38,944 nt of DNA from Anthropogastromicrobium sp963626545 (GTDB lineage Bacteria > Bacillota > Clostridia > Lachnospirales > Lachnospiraceae), in assembly GCA_963626545.1 (NCBI GenBank), contig CAVFYJ010000022.1, forward strand, positions 1-38,944, in the 5' to 3' direction. A model generated the notes under the pieces. That model was not told the origin of the DNA and did not search any database. It saw only the letters and a list, made by a program, of their open reading frames with translations. The translations under genes were made by a program, and so were the position numbers. Of the stretch, positions 33,023-38,944 are shown piece by piece. Position 1 is the stretch's first letter; every line of letters begins with the position of its first letter.

Positions 33023-33053
33023 TTGCCCTCGGGTAACCCGAGGGATATAGAGT
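33023..33053 (+). promoter_or_regulatory. MerR-type promoter with perfect 19-bp palindrome
   Basis: CCCTCGGG-TAA-CCCGAGGG (33026-33044) is a perfect dyad lying between a -35 box TTGCCC (33023-33028) and the -10 region (TATAGA at 33046, 17-base spacer; TAGAGT at 33048, 19-base spacer). A dyad inside a long spacer is the hallmark of MerR-activated promoters. No MerR-like gene is present in this window. Confidence 0.7.
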
Positions 33054-33083
33054 AGATCTGGATAAGAAAGGAGTTACTCTATT

Positions 33084-33683
33084 ATGAAAAAAGTTGTAAT
33101 TTTTGGTGCCGCAGGGCATACTGGAAAGTATATCACAGAAAAAATGAAATCAGAAAAATCTCTGGAGGTAACAGCCTTTGTAAGAAAGCCGGAGAAGTTC
33201 GGCAGCATGGATATTTCCAATGTTCATGTGATTCAGGGTGACGCATTAAATGCAGATGATGTAAAGAAGGCCATGGACGGACAGGATGTATTGCTTTGTT
33301 CCCTCGAAGGGGATGTGCTCACAATGGCAAACAATATCGTAGCAGCACTGGAGACCACCTCCGTAAAGCGTATCATCTGGATTACCGGAATGGGCATTCA
33401 TCACGAGATTACCGGTATTCATGGCGTGATGCTCAATATGTTAGCAAAGCAGCGCCCAGATTATATCAAGGCAGCAGATGCCATTGCAGCCAGCAGTGCC
33501 GTTACTACACTTCTTCGCTGCCCAGGTATCAAGGACGGTAACAATACAAAGTATACGTTGACAAAGGAAGGTGAGCAGCCAAAACACTGGGATATCGAGC
33601 GTGCTGGAATTGCACAGTGTATGTTTGATATGATCCAGAATGAGGAGTTTGGTGCAAACGAGAGCCTTGGAATTACAAAGTAA
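33084..33683 (+). CDS. NAD(P)-binding oxidoreductase (atypical SDR, NmrA-like)
   Basis: The 199-residue protein has the N-terminal dinucleotide motif GAAGHTG (8-14) and the short atypical SDR layout without a clear YxxxK pair. Such proteins are often quinone or flavin reductases or redox sensors. AAAGGAG precedes the ATG. It is controlled by the adjacent MerR-style promoter, which in related bacteria often drives oxidative or electrophile-stress reductases. The next gene, a truncated alcohol dehydrogenase, is 37 bases away and was probably in the same operon. Confidence 0.82.
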   Translation: MKKVVIFGAAGHTGKYITEKMKSEKSLEVTAFVRKPEKFGSMDISNVHVIQGDALNADDVKKAMDGQDVLLCSLEGDVLTMANNIVAALETTSVKRIIWITGMGIHHEITGIHGVMLNMLAKQRPDYIKAADAIAASSAVTTLLRCPGIKDGNNTKYTLTKEGEQPKHWDIERAGIAQCMFDMIQNEEFGANESLGITK

Positions 33684-33720
33684 AATGAGAAATTCAGAGA
33701 ATCAATGAGGAAAAAAGTAT

Positions 33721-34002
33721 ATGAACGATTTTATTTATGAGGGTACAGTGCCGATTCTTTACGGTGCAGGCCAGATTGACACTGTAGCAGCAAAGATTGC
33801 CGCATTTGCAAAGAATGTGCTGATTGTAGCAGGTGCAAGCTTTGATAGAGCCGGTCATTTAGAGACATTGAAAAAGAAATTACAGGAGACAGGTGTCACA
33901 AGTTTTTGTCTGGCACAGGTCAAAGAACCGTATGTGAGCAAGGCACAGGAAGGCATCACGCTTTGCCTGCAAAATAACATACAGGCTGTAAGGGGAAAAT
34001 AG
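33721..34002 (+). pseudogene. Truncated iron-containing alcohol dehydrogenase (N-terminal 93 residues)
   Basis: The reading frame begins like an iron-type alcohol/glycerol dehydrogenase (FIYEGTVPILYGAGQID, then a VLIVAG strand) and ends abruptly at QNNIQAVRGK. At this point intact relatives continue into the Gly-rich GGGS NAD-binding loop and a further ~280 residues including the metal ligands. Only the first part of the Rossmann domain remains, so no enzyme function is possible. The break near 33990 is followed at once by the 3' end of the minus-strand patatin gene, pointing to a deletion or insertion junction. Confidence 0.78.
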
Positions 34003-34023
34003 CTTTTTTCCTGCCCCCTCTGT

Positions 34024-35022
34024 TCATCGCTCCAAATAAGCATTCAATTCTGAAATGGCCCGAAGACCGTCACGATATCCCATATAATAGAGAGCACCCA
34101 ACTTTTCCATGTCTTTTTCAAGTCGTCCAACAGAGACAGGGTGAGAAGGTGAAATCATAAAAATACGGCCTTCTTGGGACAGACGATTCAGCTCTTCACA
34201 TTCACGATTATATTCCAAATTTGACTGGCTCAATGCTGTGGCAAAAGAAGGATAGTTTCGGTAATGACGAAGAGCTGTTTTGCTTACTTTGGCAGGTTTG
34301 CGAAAATCAGCAGGGCGCGTGCGGATAATGATGATTTTGGAAAAATCCTGTTCAAGAGCCCACTCATAAGGAATATTTTTGGAGCATCCGCCATCTAAAT
34401 AGGGGATTCCATCAATCATGACCATACGTGATATATAGGGCATGGATGCGGATGCTTGGATTGCTTTGAAAATATCGGAACAGACACCTTTTTCAAAATA
34501 GGCAGGCTTTCCTGTCTGACAGTCTGTGGCAACTGCTAGAAAGCGGCGATCTGGATTCCAGAAAAGCTCCTGATTCAATGGGTCGGTCTGATTGAGCTGG
34601 TTCAAAACAAAATCAAAGCCGATTACACCGTGATTATGCTGGAGAGCAGTCAGCCCAACATAACGGGAATCATGTCGGTAACGGAGATTTGTTCTTGCGG
34701 ATCGGCCGATATTTCCTGCAACGTAATTTAAACCATTCAGTGCTCCAGCAGAGACTCCAATTGTGCATGAAAAAAGGAGATCATTTTGCATGAGTGCATC
34801 TAATACACCTTCACCGTAAACACCGCGAAACGCGCCACCTTCCAAAACAATACAACCAGGCACTGGTTTGCAATCTGCAATACCAGAAGGAAGCTGATTG
34901 ATTCGCGAGTATACATTTGAGATAGAAATATGCGCTGCGCGGCTGGGCTTTGTGGCATTGTCAGGGTGTTTTGTATTGTTGGCATGAATAAAAGCTGATT
35001 TCAGATGGTTTTTGGATTCCAT
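34024..35022 (-). CDS. Patatin-like phospholipase
   Basis: The 332-residue enzyme shows the complete patatin set: oxyanion loop GGAFRG (62-67), nucleophile Ser91 in GVSAG, and the catalytic Asp210 in LDGG. It should hydrolyse phospholipid or acyl esters. No signal peptide or membrane segment is seen, so it is probably cytoplasmic or peripheral. The first ~50 residues are a hydrophilic Asn/Lys/Ser-rich extension outside the fold; a later ATG is not supported by a better ribosome site (GAGGTAAC stands before 35022). It has its own promoter. Its 3' end abuts the truncated dehydrogenase. Confidence 0.88.
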   Translation of the reverse strand: MESKNHLKSAFIHANNTKHPDNATKPSRAAHISISNVYSRINQLPSGIADCKPVPGCIVLEGGAFRGVYGEGVLDALMQNDLLFSCTIGVSAGALNGLNYVAGNIGRSARTNLRYRHDSRYVGLTALQHNHGVIGFDFVLNQLNQTDPLNQELFWNPDRRFLAVATDCQTGKPAYFEKGVCSDIFKAIQASASMPYISRMVMIDGIPYLDGGCSKNIPYEWALEQDFSKIIIIRTRPADFRKPAKVSKTALRHYRNYPSFATALSQSNLEYNRECEELNRLSQEGRIFMISPSHPVSVGRLEKDMEKLGALYYMGYRDGLRAISELNAYLER

Positions 35023-35111
35023 AGTTTGTTACCTCGTCTATAAGAAAAAATGATTGACTGTTGTTAATAAAATTTTTCTTTATTTGTAATATGCACATAC
35101 TACACGAACTT

Positions 35112-35163
35112 ATAGTATATATATTTGAGACGAGTATCAATATACAATTTACGCGAATTGTAT
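35112..35163 (-). promoter_or_regulatory. Promoter and inverted repeat upstream of the patatin gene
   Basis: On the minus strand TTGATA (plus 35135-35140) and TACTAT (plus 35112-35117) are 17 bases apart. Just upstream lies a perfect inverted repeat ATACAATT-N6-AATTGTAT (35142-35163), a probable binding site for an activator or repressor. Confidence 0.55.
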
Positions 35164-35174
35164 AGTAGGCAACA

Positions 35175-36212
35175 TTACCTTACTGACATTTCAACCCTGC
35201 AAATACTTTCCCGTTCCTCAGCTGTCATACACCAGTCTACTGCACCGATATTATCAACTGCCTGTTTCACATTCCTCATTCCAGGAATAGGAAATACTTG
35301 GATTCCCGGTGTTGTATACAACCAGTTGATTGCAACCTGTGCAATACTTTTTCCATGAATGTTTCCTATCTTTTCCATTTCCGCAAGAATTGGTTCCATA
35401 CGTTTGATATCACACTCACGAGGCTTTGAAAACAATCTTTTAAGAAATGAAATCTGGTCATCTCTTTCTTTTGTCAGATTAAGATGTCCAAAATAGGAAG
35501 TTACAAAATAGTTAAGTGGAACTTTTTTGCTGCGATATTTTCCCGTTAATGTTCCCTCAGCCAGTGGGGCATATGGAATCAATGTAACATTGTGTTTTTT
35601 GCAGACATCAAACACACCGTTCGTTTCAGGATAACGACGGACAATATTATATCCAACCATTGCGGCAGAAAGTGATAATCCATATTTCTCCAACGCCTCC
35701 GCTGACTCATCAATCTGTGCAGCGGAGAAATTGCATACTCCTATCTTTTTCACTTTTCCTTGTTGTACTGCCTGTGCCATAACCTTCATATAATCTGCAA
35801 TGCTATGGGACTTTGGTGGTGTATGCATCAGATATAACTCCAGAGACGGAATTCCCAGACGCATAAGTGATTCTTCCAAAGCCTCCCATATCGCCTCAGG
35901 TGAATTTGTTGACACATTTTTGCGCTTGGGAGCCATTGGATTCATGGAAGATGGAGGGGCGAACTTTGAAGAAATCCGCACGGGACGACCATCTCTTTTT
36001 ATAAATTCTCCTAATAAAGTTTCTACCTTTCCGTTTCCGTAGACTTCCGCAGTGTCAAAAAAATTATAGCCTTTGTCGATGCAATACTTGTATGTACGAA
36101 ACAATTCTTCTTTCTCATCATTGGACTTGGGGTCCCATAGCATAGTTCCTACTCCCAATGATGGAAAGTCATTTTGAAATTGATTGCTTTTCTTTTTGTA
36201 ATACTCGTGCAT
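35175..36212 (-). CDS. Aldo/keto reductase
   Basis: The 345-residue NADPH-dependent oxidoreductase has the AKR tetrad Asp53 (FFDTAEVYG), Tyr58, Lys83 (ISSKFAP) and His130 (LYLMHTPP), plus the cofactor-binding region near the C-terminus (IPGMRNVKQAVDN). The substrate is unknown. AAAGGAG stands before the ATG. It lies 32 bases downstream of the MMPL exporter gene on the same strand, so it may be the second gene of that operon. The gene looks more AT-rich than its neighbours, which may mean separate acquisition. Confidence 0.9.
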   Translation of the reverse strand: MHEYYKKKSNQFQNDFPSLGVGTMLWDPKSNDEKEELFRTYKYCIDKGYNFFDTAEVYGNGKVETLLGEFIKRDGRPVRISSKFAPPSSMNPMAPKRKNVSTNSPEAIWEALEESLMRLGIPSLELYLMHTPPKSHSIADYMKVMAQAVQQGKVKKIGVCNFSAAQIDESAEALEKYGLSLSAAMVGYNIVRRYPETNGVFDVCKKHNVTLIPYAPLAEGTLTGKYRSKKVPLNYFVTSYFGHLNLTKERDDQISFLKRLFSKPRECDIKRMEPILAEMEKIGNIHGKSIAQVAINWLYTTPGIQVFPIPGMRNVKQAVDNIGAVDWCMTAEERESICRVEMSVR

Positions 36213-36244
36213 ATAGCCACTCCTTTGTTTTCTTAAATCAATTT

Positions 36245-38497
36245 TTATTGCTTTTTATTTGCTTTAATTCCACTTGTAAACTTATCCAGTGTGCACAAAA
36301 TACCAGGCAGCACAAACAGAACAAGAATAATAGCGCACAATACACCGGCGGAAATGATATGACAGATTTGTCCAGTGGCAGGATCGCCAAAGGCAAATCC
36401 GAGAATGAACGTAACCAAAACCATGATAAGACCAGAGGTCATGATTGTATGGATGGAGCCATTATAGGCAGCTGTCAGTGCCTTGTCTGGAGCTTGCGTT
36501 TTTCTATTTTCTCGGTAATAGTTGGAAAACAGAATTCCGTAGTCGATCGTTGCACCCATCAAAATACTCTGAACGATCAGCAGTGCAAGGTAATACATGC
36601 CGCCGCCTGCAATGCCCATGATTACCATGGTTGCGTACACAGCACCCTGAATGACAAGTACCAGAATGACAGGTACGGCAACAGAGCGGAAGGTAGCGAG
36701 TACGACGATAAAAATCGCAAGCATAGTGATCAGTGAGATTTTATTTAACTCGCCATCGAAGGTCTGTGCCATTTCGTACTCCATTGCGGAGCTTCCAATC
36801 ACATAGCTCTTGCCAGAAAATCCATCTAGTTTTGCTGATAAATCAGATAAAAATTGAGTCGTCTCATCAGATTCTTCATCAAGTCTTGTCATCAGAATCA
36901 TTCGGGAGTAATCAGCGCCGACCATCTGGGCCTTGCCTTCTTCTAACTGCTTTTTAAAATCAGTTAAGCTGTCTGATATGGAGGCTGGGATCAGGGCTGC
37001 ATATGCTTTGTTTGCGACAAGCTTTTCGGCCTCGTCAAATAGCTGCTCCATTGTCATGCTACAGGAAGCATCGTAGTTGTCCTTACCAAAATACTGCTGA
37101 TACAAAATGGAGACGGTATTTTCATTTAAAAGAGAGCTTTGGAAACCAGAAGCCTGAAGCATTGTGACCAGCTCGGAAGCGGTGTATTCTTTTCCCAGTG
37201 TCGTTGAATAGGTCATGACACTTTTTACGCAAGGGTCATTTTCAAGTTCAGGAGCCAGTGCAGCGATTGCATCCTCGTCCTTATTTTCATAGACAACAAC
37301 GAGAGTATTTGTCTTTGGAAATACCTTGTCCACATCGGTCTGCTCGGTCATGCTGTAGGTAATTAACGTATTGCCTTTTAACAGATACAGCACAACGAAA
37401 AGAACGGCGAAGAATCCTGTGATTCCATATTTTCCACGGAAGCTGAAGCGGCTGATGCCATCCATCGGCAGAGGCAGCACTTTCTTTGCAGTTTTCTGAA
37501 TTGCCTTGTCAAAGGTGAGAATTAACGCTGGAAGTACGGTGAGAATGCAGATTAAACTGATCAGCACGCCCTTTGCGAGAACGATACCCATGTCCGCACC
37601 GATCTTAAAATCCATAAATATGAGTGCAAGAAGACCAACAATCGTTGTTAAGGAGCTGCTTGCAACAGAAGAAAAGGCATTTTTGATTGCCGCAGTCATT
37701 GCCTGTTCTTTGCTTATGGATTCTGAATTTGTGATTTCGCCTTTTATTGCTTTGGCGTTTACGGTCTCGGATTTTTTGAGTTCCTGGCGGTAGCGGTTCA
37801 TCAAAATGATTGAGTAGTCCATCGAAAGGACAAGCTGCAAAATGGCGGCGATGGAGTAGGTTGTTTCCGATACGCCCGACAAAAATGCATTTGTTCCCAT
37901 ATTGATAACAATCGCGATGGCAATGGTGGCGAGGAAAAGAAATGGCTCAACCCACGAATTGCACATGAAAAATAGGATTGCCATTAAAATTGCAAGGGCA
38001 AGGACAATGAGCATCGGCGGGACAGACTGCTGCGCGATTTCACCGGTATCGTAAACCAGATTCCAGTCGGATGCCATAGACTCAATGGTATCAGTGATGG
38101 CGCTTACCTCAGCGGAGTCGTAGGCATAGCTGGTATTTAATATGTACAGAGTATACGAATCTTTATTGTAATCAGCGCTTTCGGCATCGTAGTCAACGGA
38201 TGAGACGTTCTCAATTTTCTGAAGGGTGTTGAACAGTTCTTCCTTTTGCTCGGCGCTTAAGCCGTCGGCCATGACACGGATTGTCTGTTCGGTTTTGGCA
38301 TCTGGAAATTCGCTATTCATGATATCCATGCCCTGCTTCATTGCCGAGTTATCTGGCAGGTAGGTTGTCATATCGGTTACGATGTTTACGTGGTTCATCA
38401 AAAAGACGCTGATCACGGTAAAGACTAGCATACAACAGAAGATGAAGCGACGTTTTTTGACGAGAAATTCGGATAGCTTTTCCATCGTTTTTTCCAT
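36245..38497 (-). CDS. MMPL/RND-superfamily exporter
   Basis: The ~750-residue membrane protein has the two-fold repeat of the MMPL/RND group: membrane segment 1 near the N-terminus, a large extracytoplasmic loop, five clustered segments (first half with SMDYSIILMNRYR), another large loop, and five more segments (second half with TIDYGILFSNYYREN). The two buried Asp residues in these motifs fit proton relay. It probably exports a lipid or hydrophobic compound. I chose ATG 38495-38497 because GGAGGA lies 11 bases upstream; ATG 38515 (six codons earlier) is possible, and further extension to a TTG is unlikely. The start codon region is duplicated (MEKT, MEKL). A TetR-type gene is divergent. Confidence 0.87.
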   Translation of the reverse strand: MEKTMEKLSEFLVKKRRFIFCCMLVFTVISVFLMNHVNIVTDMTTYLPDNSAMKQGMDIMNSEFPDAKTEQTIRVMADGLSAEQKEELFNTLQKIENVSSVDYDAESADYNKDSYTLYILNTSYAYDSAEVSAITDTIESMASDWNLVYDTGEIAQQSVPPMLIVLALAILMAILFFMCNSWVEPFLFLATIAIAIVINMGTNAFLSGVSETTYSIAAILQLVLSMDYSIILMNRYRQELKKSETVNAKAIKGEITNSESISKEQAMTAAIKNAFSSVASSSLTTIVGLLALIFMDFKIGADMGIVLAKGVLISLICILTVLPALILTFDKAIQKTAKKVLPLPMDGISRFSFRGKYGITGFFAVLFVVLYLLKGNTLITYSMTEQTDVDKVFPKTNTLVVVYENKDEDAIAALAPELENDPCVKSVMTYSTTLGKEYTASELVTMLQASGFQSSLLNENTVSILYQQYFGKDNYDASCSMTMEQLFDEAEKLVANKAYAALIPASISDSLTDFKKQLEEGKAQMVGADYSRMILMTRLDEESDETTQFLSDLSAKLDGFSGKSYVIGSSAMEYEMAQTFDGELNKISLITMLAIFIVVLATFRSVAVPVILVLVIQGAVYATMVIMGIAGGGMYYLALLIVQSILMGATIDYGILFSNYYRENRKTQAPDKALTAAYNGSIHTIMTSGLIMVLVTFILGFAFGDPATGQICHIISAGVLCAIILVLFVLPGILCTLDKFTSGIKANKKQ

Positions 38498-38549
38498 AGT
38501 GATAAAATCCTCCATATTGACAATTTTTCTTTCTACCTTAAAATAATAT

Positions 38550-38652
38550 AACAATACACGTTGTTTACGCAACCGCCAGTTCCTATTATACTGGGTGAAA
38601 ACACAACAAATTTTGCAAAAGTGTTGACGATTTTATGAAAAATTTATCTTAT
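38550..38652. promoter_or_regulatory. Divergent MMPL/TetR control region
   Basis: A dyad AACAA-TACACG-TTGTT (38550-38565), overlapped by GTTG-N6-CAAC (38560-38573), is a plausible TetR-family operator. For the rightward gene TTGACG (38624-38629) is followed after 17 bases by TCTTAT, a moderate promoter. The leftward promoter is unclear; TTGCGT followed by TATATT after 16 bases on the minus strand overlaps the dyad. Confidence 0.45.
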
Positions 38653-38667
38653 GGGAGAGAAGAAATA

Positions 38668-38703
38668 ATGGAGAGGAAGGAGGTAATGGAGAGGAAGAGA
38701 GAA
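38668..38703 (+). repeat. 18-bp tandem duplication at the TetR start codon
   Basis: ATGGAGAGGAAG begins both 18-base units (38668 and 38686). The second copy supplies another in-frame ATG with the AAGGAGG of the first copy only two bases away, too close to be the main start. Confidence 0.8.
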
Positions 38704-38944
38704 GACCGAAGAACACAGATGACAAAACGAATGCTAAGGGATAGCTTATTAGAGCTGTTGGAGCATCAGAACATACAAAAAATTTCTGTTCGCGCATTGT
38801 GTGAACAGGCGGACATTAATCGCTCAACATTTTATAAGTATTATAAATCGCAGTATGATCTTTTAAAAGGAGTCAGCTTTAGTGATGACCTTCTTGGAAA
38901 ACGCAGTGCAAAAGACAGAGAGAAACTACGAACTTGGACATTCT
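38668..38944 (+). CDS. TetR/AcrR-family regulator, partial (cut by window end)
   Basis: The ATG follows GGGAG at ten bases. The first ~70 residues form a TetR helix-turn-helix (ISVRALCEQADINRSTFYKYY) of the type that precedes TetR_C_7 domains. The frame stays open to the window end, so only 92 residues are visible. The N-terminus contains an 18-base tandem duplication that includes the start codon (MERKEV, MERKRE; 38668-38685 and 38686-38703). After residue ~70 the reading frame becomes unlike the family, and the +1 frame also stays open to the window end, so a frameshift near the TTTTAAAAGG run (38868-38877) cannot be excluded. It is divergent from the MMPL exporter and likely represses it. 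Confidence 0.75.
   Translation, partial: MERKEVMERKREDRRTQMTKRMLRDSLLELLEHQNIQKISVRALCEQADINRSTFYKYYKSQYDLLKGVSFSDDLLGKRSAKDREKLRTWTF

Noticed and set aside
36158..36736. 192-codon open frame opposite the MMPL exporter and aldo/keto reductase genes
   Set aside because: Antisense to two well-supported genes, His/Asn-rich composition, no motif and no initiation signal.

Overview
The window looks like chromosome from a gut-type Firmicute, most likely Lachnospiraceae. The clues are a moderate GC content with AT-rich, purine-rich gaps, strong AGGAGG-type ribosome sites, extended -10 promoters, and protein types common in that family (paired S9 peptidases, GntP permease, a 51-residue CXXC protein of the CD1871A type, YeiH). 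This placement is from pattern recognition only. I saw no rRNA, tRNA, CRISPR array, phage genes or intact insertion sequence.

Positions 1-18931 form a large peptide and amino-acid catabolism region. Two S9 prolyl-oligopeptidase-type enzymes overlap by one base and are followed by a D-2-hydroxyacid dehydrogenase and a strong terminator. Next is a complete five-gene peptide ABC importer (binding protein, two permeases, two ATPases) with a terminator-like attenuator after the binding protein. A PucR-type regulator points left, and a five-gene run points right from it: metal-dependent amidohydrolase, TldD, TldE, ornithine cyclodeaminase family protein and MalY-type PLP enzyme. The likely logic is import of peptides, cytoplasmic cleavage, then deamination or C-S lysis of unusual residues.

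Positions 18918-26823 are a signalling and redox region. Two extended -10 promoters flank a long hairpin and lead to a REC-PAS-GGDEF(degenerate)-EAL protein, possibly through a tiny coupled leader ORF. A histidine kinase and OmpR-type regulator pair lies on the minus strand. Divergent from it is a three-gene unit: exported thioredoxin-like protein, 51-residue membrane CXXC protein, and polytopic 4Fe-4S protein. I read this as a possible electron relay across the membrane under two-component control.

Positions 26872-31127 are a GntR(FCD)-regulated sugar-acid module (GntP permease and IlvD/Edd-family dehydratase), with several copies of a palindromic operator and a striking 10/20-bp repeat array between the two structural genes. 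A YeiH-family transporter and 3-methyladenine DNA glycosylase I follow.

Positions 33023-38944 are accessory. They hold a MerR-style promoter with no MerR gene nearby, an NAD(P)-binding oxidoreductase, the N-terminal stub of an iron-type alcohol dehydrogenase, a patatin-like lipase, an aldo/keto reductase, an MMPL/RND exporter, and a divergent TetR gene cut by the window end.

A feature running through the whole window is short in-frame tandem duplication (12, 15, 18, 24 or 36 bp) in linkers and termini of at least eight proteins, together with 13-bp and 10/20-bp arrays in gaps.
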